Assembly (NCBI GenBank): GCA_029245825.1
Contig: JAQWON010000011.1
Span: 1 to 54,064, forward strand
Direction of reading: 5' to 3'
Source of the DNA: Flavobacteriaceae bacterium
Lineage (GTDB): Bacteria > Bacteroidota > Bacteroidia > Flavobacteriales > Flavobacteriaceae
DNA: 54,064 nt
In this document: positions 26,195 to 34,881 of the stretch, piece after piece
How positions within the stretch are numbered: the stretch's first letter is position 1
Layout of the letters: every line of letters begins with the position of its first letter
Notes under the pieces: model-generated
Databases searched by the model: none
The model's input: only the letters and a program-made list of their open reading frames with translations
What the model was told of the DNA's origin: nothing
Position numbers and translations under genes: made by a program

Positions 26195-26225
26195 TTGAGA
26201 AAATGATTATAAAAAATTATTTTTG
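26195..26225 (+). promoter_or_regulatory. Bacteroidota-type promoter of the GNAT-QueD unit
   Basis: TTG at 26195-26197, a 20-base spacer and TATTTTTG at 26218-26225. The gene start (TTG at 26241) follows after 15 bases. This is the only promoter candidate found before the three-gene unit 26241-27949. Confidence 0.6.
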
Positions 26226-26240
26226 AAAAAATAGAACTCT

Positions 26241-26744
26241 TTGATAAGAAAAGCTTTAATCTCTGATCTTGAAACTGTTAAAAGTTTGACAGAGGCTTGT
26301 GCTGAAAAAATGCTTAATGATGGAATTTTTCAGTGGAATGATCACTATCCTTCTAAAGAAATTTTCAGAAAAGATATAGAAGAAGAAGCTCTCTATGTTT
26401 GGGATGATAAAAATCAGATTAAAGGATGCATTATGTTTTCACCAGAAAAAGATGAAGTATATAACTCTGCTAAATGGCTAACTCAAGATGATAAAAATAT
26501 TTACGTTCATAGATTGGCAGTACACCCGAAGTTTCAAAAAAAAGGAATTGGAAACAAGCTCATGAATTTTGCTGAATCAATTGCTAAAAAGCTTAATTTT
26601 ATTTCAATTCGTTTAGATACTTTTAGTCAAAATAAAAGCAATAACAAATTTTATGAATCTAGAGGATATCAAAAACTAGGTGATGTTTTTTTTCGAAAAC
26701 AAAGTGAATTTCCTTTTCACTGTTATGAAAAGATCTTAAATTAA
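26241..26744 (+). CDS. GNAT-family N-acetyltransferase
   Basis: A 167-residue acetyltransferase with the GNAT core: beta-strand IRKALISDLETV at the N-terminus, LAVHPKFQKKGIGNKLM as the acetyl-CoA pyrophosphate loop (Q/RxxGxG/A; about residues 93-109), and FYESRGYQKLGD near the C-terminus. The start is TTG; it fits both the family N-terminus and the promoter just upstream. Substrate unknown. The crotonase gene begins 5 bases later. Confidence 0.85.
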   Translation: MIRKALISDLETVKSLTEACAEKMLNDGIFQWNDHYPSKEIFRKDIEEEALYVWDDKNQIKGCIMFSPEKDEVYNSAKWLTQDDKNIYVHRLAVHPKFQKKGIGNKLMNFAESIAKKLNFISIRLDTFSQNKSNNKFYESRGYQKLGDVFFRKQSEFPFHCYEKILN

Positions 26745-26749
26745 AAAAC

Positions 26750-27493
26750 ATGGGTGAAATTAATATAAAAATAAAAGATCATATTGGAAAAATAACCTTT
26801 CATCATCCTAAAGGAAATTGTCTCTCGCAGGAAATCATAAATAAGTTAATTACACTTTTAGAAAAAGCTGATAAAGATCCTAAAATTGCAGTGATTTTAA
26901 TTCAAAGTAAAGGAGGTAATGCTTTTTGTTCAGGCGCATCTCTTCAAGCTCTAAAAAAAATATCGACTATAAATGAAGGAATAAGTTTTTTTATGAATTT
27001 TTCTAATTTAATTAATGCTATTAGGAAACTTTCGAAATTTGTTATAGCAAGAGTGAATGGCCCTTCTGTTGGTGGAGGTGTCGGTTTAATCTCGGTCTGT
27101 GATTATGTTTTTGCTTGCAAACAAGCCTCCATAAAATTGTCAGAATTGTCCCTTGGCATAGGCCCTTACGTTATTGAACCTGCAGTTAGTAGAAAAATAG
27201 GATCACCTGCTTTTGCAGAATTGTCTCTTGATAGTAAGGAATGGAAAAGTTCTAAATGGGCAAAAGAGAAAGGCCTCTTTAATCAAATTTCAGAAAATAT
27301 TGATCAGATGGATATCGAAATAGAAAAAAAGATAGTTTCTTTTGCTTCTTTCCCAAAAGAAGCGTCTAAAAAGCTAAGACAATTACATTGGAAAGGGACT
27401 GACCATTGGGATGAATTACTCCCAAAAAATGCAAAAATAACAGCTGAGTTGGCACTTTCAAATTTCACCCAAAAAATTATAAAATCTCTCTAA
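26750..27493 (+). CDS. Enoyl-CoA hydratase/isomerase (crotonase) family protein
   Basis: A 247-residue crotonase-fold protein. The first oxyanion-hole segment reads GGNAFCSGASLQAL and the second RVNGPSVGGGVGLISVCDYVFA. An acidic residue is kept in LSELSLGIGP, at the place where hydratases or isomerases have a catalytic Glu. It lacks the first hydratase Glu pattern (EAGADI type), so isomerase, hydrolase or another activity is possible. Located between GNAT and queD with tiny gaps. Confidence 0.82.
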   Translation: MGEINIKIKDHIGKITFHHPKGNCLSQEIINKLITLLEKADKDPKIAVILIQSKGGNAFCSGASLQALKKISTINEGISFFMNFSNLINAIRKLSKFVIARVNGPSVGGGVGLISVCDYVFACKQASIKLSELSLGIGPYVIEPAVSRKIGSPAFAELSLDSKEWKSSKWAKEKGLFNQISENIDQMDIEIEKKIVSFASFPKEASKKLRQLHWKGTDHWDELLPKNAKITAELALSNFTQKIIKSL

Positions 27494-27496
27494 CTA

Positions 27497-27949
27497 ATGA
27501 AAAGGAAAATTCGTATAACAAAACAATTTAATTTTGAAACAGCACACGCGCTTTATGGATATGATGGATTATGTAAAAATGTGCATGGCCATAGTTATAA
27601 ATTAGATGTGACTGTAATAGGAAACCCAATAAACGATACAAATCATAAAAAAAATGGTATGCTTATTGATTTTAGTGAATTAAAAAAAATTGTTAAGAAA
27701 AAGATTGTTTCTGTATTTGATCACTCTATAATATTAAACGTGACCTCTCCGCATAAAGATTTAGCAGATAATCTGGAAGAAAAAGGTCATAAAGTGGTTA
27801 GGGTTAATTATCAACCTACCTGCGAACTAATGATTCTTGATTTTTCAAAAATTATTTCTAATGAACTCCCAAGTAATATAAAGCTATACTCATTAAAATT
27901 GAGAGAAACTGAAACTTCTTATTCAGAGTGGTATGCAGAAGATAACTAA
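27497..27949 (+). CDS. queD: 6-carboxy-tetrahydropterin synthase-like protein (QueD/PTPS)
   Basis: A 150-residue PTPS-fold enzyme converting dihydroneopterin triphosphate to a 6-substituted tetrahydropterin on the way to queuosine. The zinc ligands are visible in FETAHAL and the pair in VHGHSY; the catalytic Cys is in LCKNVHGHS, the FDH segment follows, and the substrate-binding Glu lies near LRETETSYSEWY. The gene follows the crotonase by 3 bases and overlaps the convergent PBP1A gene by 4 bases. Confidence 0.9.
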   Translation: MKRKIRITKQFNFETAHALYGYDGLCKNVHGHSYKLDVTVIGNPINDTNHKKNGMLIDFSELKKIVKKKIVSVFDHSIILNVTSPHKDLADNLEEKGHKVVRVNYQPTCELMILDFSKIISNELPSNIKLYSLKLRETETSYSEWYAEDN

Positions 27950-30267
27950 AAACCTAATTCTTTTAAATTTGTTTTCTTCCTTGATTTTATCTTTTTAGGG
28001 GATAACATGTTTTCACAGTCTATATTAATAGTCAACTTTTCAGGCTCTTCAAAATCATCAACCGAAATTTCTAGCTCTGGAATTTCATAAGCCCTCTTCA
28101 TATAAAGAGCCCATATAGGAAGAGCCATAGTAGCTCCTTGCCCAAAAGCAATTTCTTCAAAATGTACAGATCGATCTTCTCCTCCAACCCAAACTCCCGA
28201 AACCAAATTAGGCACCATGCCTATAAACCATCCATCACTTTGATTTTGAGTTGTACCTGTTTTACCAGCTATAGGATTATCAAAAATGTAGGGATATCCA
28301 GTTACAACATTCTCATAAACATAGTTTGTTTTTTCTAAACCAGCATGTCTTAATCTACCTCCAGATCCATATTTTGTAACTCCTTTAAGCAAATTTATTG
28401 TAACGTAAGCAGCTTCTTGACTAATAACATCTGTTGTGTTAGGGACAACTTCAAAAAGGGGCATGCCATTTTTATTTTCAATTCTAGTAATTATTATAGG
28501 TTCAATATAAATTCCTTTATTTACAAAGGTCCCGTATGCTCCAACCATTTCAAAAAGGCTAATGTCAGGTGTCCCCAAGGCTATTGAAGGAACGTTTGGT
28601 AAACGAGAAGTTACTCCAGTTTTTCTGACTAGATCAATTACAGGTTTAGGACCAACCATATCCATTATTCTTGCGCTAACAGTATTAACAGAATTTGCTA
28701 AAGCATTTTTTAGTGTCCTCATTCTACCATACCTATCGCCTGAATTTTTAGGACACCACGGGTCAATATTTCCATGTTTCATTGCGTCTATGCAATAAAG
28801 TGCATCAGGTAATGAATCGCAAGGAGATAATTTTAATTGATCAATTGCAGTTGCATACAAAAAAGGTTTAAAAGTTGAACCAATTTGTCTCCTGCCTTGT
28901 TTAACTTGATCATATTGGAAATGTTTGTAATTAAATCCTCCCACCCATGTCTTAACATGTCCTGTTTGAGGGTCCATAGACATTAGGGAGGCTCTTAAAA
29001 AATGCTTATAATAACGGATTGAATCCATTGGAGTCATAACAGTATCTATTTCCCTATCCCAACTAAAAATAGTCATAGGAGTTTTTTTAAAAAAACTATT
29101 GAAAATCTGATCATCTGTTAGTCCAAGATTAGACATTTTTCTCCATCTTTCACTCCTCCTTGCAGTCCTCTCTAAAAGAGTGTCTATTTCTCCCTCTCTT
29201 AGATTAAGAAATGGTGCTGTCGGATTAATTTCTTCTGTGTTTTGATTAAAAAATTCCTTTTGAAGATTTTTCATATGCTCTGAAACAGATTCTTCACCAA
29301 TAATCTGTAGCCTGGAATCTATAGTGGTATATATTTTGAGTCCATCCCTATATAAATTATATGTTGATCCATCTGCTTTATAGTTTTTTTTAGTCCACTT
29401 CTTCATAAAATCCTGTAAGTATGCACGAAAGTAAGTGGCGAGACCCTCCCGATGAGATTCCGGAGTAAACTTAATCTCTAAATCAAGCATGCTAAGTGAG
29501 TCTTTTTCTCTCTTAGTAAGTAATTTGTTCCTGTACATCTGCTGAAAAACAACATTCCTTCTTTTTGTAACAAGTTCTGGTCTTCTAATAGGATTGTAAA
29601 GTGAGGAGTTTTTTAGCATTCCAACTAAAGTAGCGGATTGTTCTATGGTGAGATTTTCTGGATTACTATCAAAAAATATTTTTGCGGCAGATCTTACTCC
29701 ATCAGCGTTGTATCCAAAGTCATAAATATTTAAATACATAGCTATAATTTCTTCTTTTGTATATCTTCTCTCCAATTGAATGGAAAGAACCCATTCTTTT
29801 ATCTTTTGAATTATTGCTTCTTTTTTATTTCTTGAACGCACTCCAACAAAAAGTTGCCTTGCTAATTGTTGGGTAATTGTACTGGCTCCTCCTCTTTCTC
29901 CTAAAAAATAAATTGCTCTTAATGTAGCATACCAATCAATCCCTGAATGATCATAATACCTTTCATCTTCTGTCGCAATTAATGCCTGAACAATATTTTT
30001 TGGAAGCCCTTCATATGTTATCGGAGTCCTATTATCGTTATAATAAAACTTGCCTAATACAACTCCATCAGATGAAATAATTTGAGTCGCTAAGTTAGTT
30101 TTAGGGTTCTCTAATTGCTCAAATGCTGGCATTTCTCCCAAATAACCGAGCGCAGTGTATATAAATATGCCGATGAAAAGACAAATACCTATCAAAAAGG
30201 AAGCCCAAAATAGGGTGATTTGAATTTTATATTTGTCATTATTTATAAATTTGAATGACTTTTTCAT
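27946..30267 (-). CDS. Penicillin-binding protein 1A, bifunctional transglycosylase/transpeptidase
   Basis: Class A PBP of 773 residues that polymerises and cross-links peptidoglycan. One membrane helix is at about 17-40. The GT51 domain has the catalytic Glu100 in ATEDERYYDHSG and the RGGSTITQQ-like GGASTITQQLARQ. The transpeptidase domain has STFKP with Ser464 and Lys467, SVN with Ser526, and KTGT with Lys669. All catalytic motifs are intact. The start overlaps the upstream gldH stop as TAATG, so translation is probably coupled to gldH and trhO. Confidence 0.96.
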   Translation of the reverse strand: MKKSFKFINNDKYKIQITLFWASFLIGICLFIGIFIYTALGYLGEMPAFEQLENPKTNLATQIISSDGVVLGKFYYNDNRTPITYEGLPKNIVQALIATEDERYYDHSGIDWYATLRAIYFLGERGGASTITQQLARQLFVGVRSRNKKEAIIQKIKEWVLSIQLERRYTKEEIIAMYLNIYDFGYNADGVRSAAKIFFDSNPENLTIEQSATLVGMLKNSSLYNPIRRPELVTKRRNVVFQQMYRNKLLTKREKDSLSMLDLEIKFTPESHREGLATYFRAYLQDFMKKWTKKNYKADGSTYNLYRDGLKIYTTIDSRLQIIGEESVSEHMKNLQKEFFNQNTEEINPTAPFLNLREGEIDTLLERTARRSERWRKMSNLGLTDDQIFNSFFKKTPMTIFSWDREIDTVMTPMDSIRYYKHFLRASLMSMDPQTGHVKTWVGGFNYKHFQYDQVKQGRRQIGSTFKPFLYATAIDQLKLSPCDSLPDALYCIDAMKHGNIDPWCPKNSGDRYGRMRTLKNALANSVNTVSARIMDMVGPKPVIDLVRKTGVTSRLPNVPSIALGTPDISLFEMVGAYGTFVNKGIYIEPIIITRIENKNGMPLFEVVPNTTDVISQEAAYVTINLLKGVTKYGSGGRLRHAGLEKTNYVYENVVTGYPYIFDNPIAGKTGTTQNQSDGWFIGMVPNLVSGVWVGGEDRSVHFEEIAFGQGATMALPIWALYMKRAYEIPELEISVDDFEEPEKLTINIDCENMLSPKKIKSRKKTNLKELGF

Positions 30268-30776
30268 TAATTTTTATTTGTTATTTCTATGGACAATCCA
30301 ACACCTACTATTCCTTCTAAGTTTTCAATACCATTTTCTATTCCATTTGACCTAACAGCTTGTTCAATAACTACATTTATTTTTTTCCCTTTTGGGATAA
30401 TAAAATCCTCTTTCCACCAAAGCCTACTCTCCTTGACTTCTGTAAATCCATCACCTAACCAATTCCCTTTAGAATCAGCTAATTCATACTCCAGAGTATC
30501 ACGGGAAAAAAGTTTTCCTTCTACCTCAATTGAAGCTATCAGAAAAATGTTAGAAAAAGCATAGCTGTTATCATTTCTAATATGAATAATAAAGTTTGCT
30601 GTTTTTTCAGAAAATGGTGAGATCATAAATTTTGCTTTATCACTAGCCCCCCATCCATAATTAAAGTTTTTATATTCAATAATAGTATTACTGTTAGAAC
30701 AGGAAAAAAGGATAAAAGTGAAGAAATAAAAAGATCTAAAAATCTTGTTATTTAAGTTCATTTTTTTGAAAATCAT
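30267..30776 (-). CDS. gldH: Gliding motility lipoprotein GldH
   Basis: A 169-residue lipoprotein (lipobox LFSC at about Cys 26) with the GldH pattern: IRNDNSYAFSNIFLIA, RDTLEYELADSKGNWLGDG, and IEQAVRSNGI followed by VGLSIE. GldH is required for gliding in flavobacteria, though it may support envelope assembly in non-gliders. It is linked by ATGA to trhO and by TAATG to the PBP1A gene. A second in-frame ATG five codons later is possible. Confidence 0.85.
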   Translation of the reverse strand: MIFKKMNLNNKIFRSFYFFTFILFSCSNSNTIIEYKNFNYGWGASDKAKFMISPFSEKTANFIIHIRNDNSYAFSNIFLIASIEVEGKLFSRDTLEYELADSKGNWLGDGFTEVKESRLWWKEDFIIPKGKKINVVIEQAVRSNGIENGIENLEGIVGVGLSIEITNKN

Positions 30777-31804
30777 GTTTTATACTTTAAGGTTTTTGAT
30801 CTTCCTTTCTTAAAAACTTTATGGCTATTTTTTTTTGCCTTTCTCAGTGATTTCTGTTTTTCATAGGGAAGATTTATTATTTTTTGGCAATCTAAAGAAC
30901 AGCAGCCATCATAAGTTTTGCTACAATCTGAACATTGAATAAATAATAGGTTGCACGCAGGGTTAGTACAATTTACATGAGAATCACAAGAAGCGTTACA
31001 TAAATGACAGTTTGATATTATATCTTTAGAAATTCTTTCCCCTTTTCTTTCATCAAAAACAAAATTTATACCCTTGAATTTATTTTCCAGCTTCATTTCT
31101 CTAGCCTGTCTAGCATATTCTATGACACCCCCCTTCATTTGAAAAACCTTTTTAAATCCCTTTTGTTTAAAATAAGCACTTGCTTTTTCACACCTTATTC
31201 CTCCTGTACAATACAGAAGAAAATTTTTGTTATTTTTTTCATTAAAAAATGTTTTTTCAATTAATGGAAGAGACTCCCTAAAAGTATCAACATCTGGAAT
31301 AATTGCATTTTTAAAATGTCCTACTTCACTCTCATAATGATTTCTCATATCAATACATATAGTATCTTTTTTTTCAAGCAGCTTATTAAATTCAGAAGCA
31401 TCAACATAAGTCCCTCGTTTAGATAAATCAATTTTTTGGCTTTCAAGTCCATCAGCAACTATTTTATTCTTAACCTTAATAGTAAGCTTTAAAAAAGATT
31501 TATTTTCATTCACAAGCGCATAATTCAAAGGAATATTTTTTAAAAAAGTTATCTTATCAAGCTCGTTTCTTAAGAAAGGAAGGTTCTCAAGTGGTAATGA
31601 AATTTGAGCGTTTATCCCTTCACTTGCAATATAAATTCTGCCCAAAACATCAATAGCTGAAAGCTTAACATATAAATAATTTCTAAAGATTTTTGGATTG
31701 CCTAAATATGAATACTTATAAAATGATAATACAATTCTATTTTTCCCAGATTTATCAATTAAATCGGATTGTTCTTTTATGTTTAATTTGTTATAAAATT
31801 GCAT
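30773..31804 (-). CDS. trhO: tRNA uridine-34 hydroxylase (rhodanese-related)
   Basis: A 343-residue protein that, with its family, hydroxylates U34 of certain tRNAs using prephenate-linked or oxygen-dependent chemistry. It has the N-terminal acylphosphatase-like domain (GRIYIASEGINAQISLP), the rhodanese domain with DMRNHYESEVGHF and the active-site loop LLYCTGGIRCEKA (catalytic Cys), and a Cys-rich C-terminus (CHLCNASCDSHVNC and CCSLDCQ), probably zinc-binding. First gene of the unit trhO-gldH-PBP1A. Confidence 0.92.
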   Translation of the reverse strand: MQFYNKLNIKEQSDLIDKSGKNRIVLSFYKYSYLGNPKIFRNYLYVKLSAIDVLGRIYIASEGINAQISLPLENLPFLRNELDKITFLKNIPLNYALVNENKSFLKLTIKVKNKIVADGLESQKIDLSKRGTYVDASEFNKLLEKKDTICIDMRNHYESEVGHFKNAIIPDVDTFRESLPLIEKTFFNEKNNKNFLLYCTGGIRCEKASAYFKQKGFKKVFQMKGGVIEYARQAREMKLENKFKGINFVFDERKGERISKDIISNCHLCNASCDSHVNCTNPACNLLFIQCSDCSKTYDGCCSLDCQKIINLPYEKQKSLRKAKKNSHKVFKKGRSKTLKYKT

Positions 31805-31888
31805 TCGCTTGTGTCATTAGATAAGTTGTAAAATTACAAAAAGATATTTTTTAACAATTTTATCGTTCTAAAAAAATAAAGTTTAAAA

Positions 31889-31917
31889 TTGTTAATAATA
31901 GATAGTATTCTATTTTG
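31889..31917 (+). promoter_or_regulatory. Weak promoter candidate for recA
   Basis: TTG at 31889-31891 and TATTTTG at 31911-31917, 19 bases apart; the -7 element is one base short of TAnnTTTG. No SOS-type box was recognised in the 155-base intergenic region. Confidence 0.3.
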
Positions 31918-31958
31918 TGAAGAAATCATATTAGTATTACATTAGCATAAAAGGTAAC

Positions 31959-32966
31959 ATGTCAGATTTAAAAAACGCAAAATTAAAAGCTCTACAATTA
32001 ACACTTGACAAGTTAGATAAAACATACGGTAAAGGAACCGTTATGAAACTTGGGGAGGCGAGCGGCGAAGAAATTGAATCTATTCCTTCAGGATCAATTG
32101 GTCTGGATCACGCTATGGGAGTTGGCGGTTATCCAAAGGGGCGTATAATAGAAATATACGGTCCAGAATCCTCGGGAAAAACCACCCTTACTTTGCATGC
32201 AATTGCTGAGTGTCAGAAGGCGGGGGGAATTTGTGCTTTTATTGATGCTGAACATGCATTTGACCGTTTTTATGCTGAAAAGCTAGGAATAGATCTTGGA
32301 GAACTAATTATATCGCAGCCAGATCATGGAGAACAAGGTCTTGAAATTACTGACAATTTAATTCGCTCTGGAGCAGTTGATCTTGTTGTTATTGACTCAG
32401 TTGCTGCATTAACTCCAAAAAGTGAGATAGAAGGAGAAATGGGAGATTCAAAAATGGGATTGCATGCACGATTAATGTCACAAGCTCTAAGAAAATTAAC
32501 TGGTTCAATTAGTAAAACAAAATGTGCTGTTTTTTTTATTAATCAACTCCGTGAAAAAATTGGAGTGATGTTTGGTAACCCTGAAACAACTACTGGTGGA
32601 AATGCCTTAAAATTCTATGCCTCTGTCAGATTAGATATTAGAAGGTCTACTCAAATTAAAGGTCCTGATGCCGAGGTTCTTGGAAACAGAACTAGAGTTA
32701 AGGTTGTTAAAAATAAAGTCGCGCCTCCTTTCAAGACAACTGAGTTTGATATAATGTATGGAGAGGGTATTTCCAAAATAGGAGAAATTCTTGATTTGGG
32801 GGTAAATAATGAAATCATTAAAAAAAGTGGCTCTTGGTTTAGTTATGGTGAAACAAAGCTAGGGCAAGGGAGAGATACGGTTAAAATACTTTTTCAAGAC
32901 AATCCAGAGCTTTTAGAAGAACTTGAGGGGAAGATTATGTCTTCACTCAAAAGTGATGCAGAATAA
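31959..32966 (+). CDS. recA: Recombinase RecA
   Basis: A 335-residue ATP-dependent strand-exchange protein, normal length. The Walker A motif is GPESSGKT at residues 68-75, Walker B is in LVVIDSVAAL, and the L1/L2 DNA loops are present (MGDSKMGLHARLMSQALRKL; MFGNPETTTGGNALKFYA). The C-terminus is short and acidic. Gene alone on its strand, with the convergent plsC stop 1 base away. Confidence 0.99.
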   Translation: MSDLKNAKLKALQLTLDKLDKTYGKGTVMKLGEASGEEIESIPSGSIGLDHAMGVGGYPKGRIIEIYGPESSGKTTLTLHAIAECQKAGGICAFIDAEHAFDRFYAEKLGIDLGELIISQPDHGEQGLEITDNLIRSGAVDLVVIDSVAALTPKSEIEGEMGDSKMGLHARLMSQALRKLTGSISKTKCAVFFINQLREKIGVMFGNPETTTGGNALKFYASVRLDIRRSTQIKGPDAEVLGNRTRVKVVKNKVAPPFKTTEFDIMYGEGISKIGEILDLGVNNEIIKKSGSWFSYGETKLGQGRDTVKILFQDNPELLEELEGKIMSSLKSDAE

Positions 32967-32967
32967 T

Positions 32968-33765
32968 TTAAGATATTTTATTAATTCGTTTCCAAGTATC
33001 TATTGCTTCAAGCGCTGATCTTTCAGGATCTTTTCTTAACTCAGAATCTATGAGATTATAAATTTTATTTTGCGTTTTTGGTATATCTTTTTCAATCATT
33101 CCTTTTGTCAAAACTGAAGGGTAAACATTAACTCTTAATTTCCCCGGGTATCCATGTGTTGTATACCACGGTTGTTTCCTTTTACAATCAAAAAAGACCG
33201 TCGGAACTATTGGGAACTGATGGAAAACAGCAATTTTAAATGCTCCGTGTTTGAAAGGATTTAACAAAATTGTTTCATCAAAGTAATTTTTCTCTGGAAA
33301 AATACATACACTGTAACCTTTGTCAAGAACATTGTCTGCCCTGCTATAAACCCCATATCTGCTCTTAGAACTACTCCTATCAACCATAATAGCAGCTCGT
33401 TTATATATATAGCCAAAAAGAGGTATTTTAACAAGCTCTTTTTTTCCCACAAACACAAACGGTTTTTTAAAAACTCGTAGCATAACAAAAGGATCAATAT
33501 AACTTGTGTGATTTGCAACAAACATATATTGTTGATTTTTATTTATTTCCCCTTTATATTTAATTTCCAACCAAAAACCCATTCCATATAAAATAATTGG
33601 GGCCCAAATATTTCTTGCTATCCAAAAAATGTGTTTATAAAAATTTGGCAGAAATAATATAAAAACCAAAATAGGGAAAAGAAAAATTATTGGTATAGAT
33701 GCCAACAAATAAAACCAGATACGCCAAAGAATTAATAAAACTCTTCTCACTTTATAAAAATACAA
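32968..33765 (-). CDS. plsC: 1-acyl-sn-glycerol-3-phosphate acyltransferase (PlsC family)
   Basis: A 265-residue membrane-associated acyltransferase of phospholipid synthesis. It has two N-terminal hydrophobic stretches, the catalytic NHTSYID motif (His86, Asp91), and the FPEKNYFDETILLNPFKHGAFKIA region that matches the family's second and third motifs. Related acyltransferases acting on ornithine or other lipids cannot be fully excluded. Confidence 0.87.
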   Translation of the reverse strand: MYFYKVRRVLLILWRIWFYLLASIPIIFLFPILVFILFLPNFYKHIFWIARNIWAPIILYGMGFWLEIKYKGEINKNQQYMFVANHTSYIDPFVMLRVFKKPFVFVGKKELVKIPLFGYIYKRAAIMVDRSSSKSRYGVYSRADNVLDKGYSVCIFPEKNYFDETILLNPFKHGAFKIAVFHQFPIVPTVFFDCKRKQPWYTTHGYPGKLRVNVYPSVLTKGMIEKDIPKTQNKIYNLIDSELRKDPERSALEAIDTWKRINKIS

Positions 33766-33800
33766 TTTTAAACTCTCCTCAATAAGCTTTGAAAAGAAAG

Positions 33801-33831
33801 TTTGTACAACTAAGGAAATAAAATATCTTTG
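33801..33831 (+). promoter_or_regulatory. Bacteroidota-type promoter of trpS
   Basis: TTTG at 33801-33804, a 19-base spacer, and TATCTTTG at 33824-33831; the ATG of trpS is 17 bases further on. Same layout as the element before the phzF-like gene. Confidence 0.75.
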
Positions 33832-33848
33832 TTAAAGAGCTAACAAAA

Positions 33849-34817
33849 ATGGCCAGAATATTAACAGGCGTACAATCAACAGGCGTTCCTCATCTTGGGA
33901 ATCTCCTTGGCGCAGTTTTACCAGCAATAGAATTATCAAAAAACAAAAAAAATGAATGCTTTTTCTTTATTGCTGATCTTCATTCCCTTACTCAAATAAA
34001 AGAAGCTGCATTGCTAAAAAAAAACACTTTATTAACAGCTGCAACATGGCTCGCTTGTGGATTGGATACAAAAAGAACCGTATTTTATAAACAGAGTGAT
34101 GTAAGTGAAGTTAGTGAATTAGCATGGTTTTTAAGCTGTTTTTTCCCTTATCAAAGATTAACTTTAGCACACTCTTTCAAAGACAAAAAAAATAATTTAA
34201 GAGATGTGAATGCAGGGATTTTTTCATATCCTCTTCTCATGGCCGCTGACATTCTCCTTTATGATGCAGAAATTGTCCCTGTTGGTAAAGATCAATTGCA
34301 ACATCTAGAAATGACAAGAGATGTAGCTTCACGATTTAACCAAAAAATGGGGAAAACTCTTGTTTTGCCTAATGCCAAACTAGAAAAAAACACTCATTTT
34401 GTTCCCGGAACAGACGGAGCTAAAATGAGTAAATCAAAAAATAATGTTATAAATATCTTTCTCCCTGAAAAAGATTTGAAAAAACAAATAATGTCTATTA
34501 AAACAGATAGTACTCCTGTAGAATCTCCTAAAGATCCTGAAATATGTAATGTTTTTAAAATATTTAAGTTAATTGCGCCAATAAAAAATATTTCAGAAAT
34601 GAAAGAGAAATACTTAAAAGGGGGGATGGGTTATGGTGATGCCAAAAAACAGCTCTTAGATATGATTTTAAATAAATTTAGGAAAGAAAGAGAAAAATTT
34701 AATTACTATTGCTCTAATCCTGAAGAAGTAAATATAGCTCTTTCAAAAGGAGCTATTAAAGCCCGAAAAGTTTCAAAAGAAGTGCTCCTTAGGGTTCGAA
34801 AAAATACTGGATATTAA
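33849..34817 (+). CDS. trpS: Tryptophanyl-tRNA synthetase
   Basis: A class I aminoacyl-tRNA synthetase of 322 residues, typical length. The HIGH motif appears as PHLGNLLGA (residues 14-22) and KMSKS is at 192-196. The tryptophan-site segments ADILLYDAEIVPVGKDQ and HLEMTRDVA are conserved. Complete. Confidence 0.97.
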   Translation: MARILTGVQSTGVPHLGNLLGAVLPAIELSKNKKNECFFFIADLHSLTQIKEAALLKKNTLLTAATWLACGLDTKRTVFYKQSDVSEVSELAWFLSCFFPYQRLTLAHSFKDKKNNLRDVNAGIFSYPLLMAADILLYDAEIVPVGKDQLQHLEMTRDVASRFNQKMGKTLVLPNAKLEKNTHFVPGTDGAKMSKSKNNVINIFLPEKDLKKQIMSIKTDSTPVESPKDPEICNVFKIFKLIAPIKNISEMKEKYLKGGMGYGDAKKQLLDMILNKFRKEREKFNYYCSNPEEVNIALSKGAIKARKVSKEVLLRVRKNTGY

Positions 34818-34881
34818 TTTCTATTTAAAATATATAAATGACCAAAACGTTATTAAAAGGTATATATTTTAGTATTTTTGA

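Noticed and set aside
34873..34880. TATTTTTG, a perfect -7-like element just before the HU-SPOR gene
   Set aside because: It ends 1 base before the ATG, so a transcript would start inside the gene, and there is no TTG at the right distance upstream.
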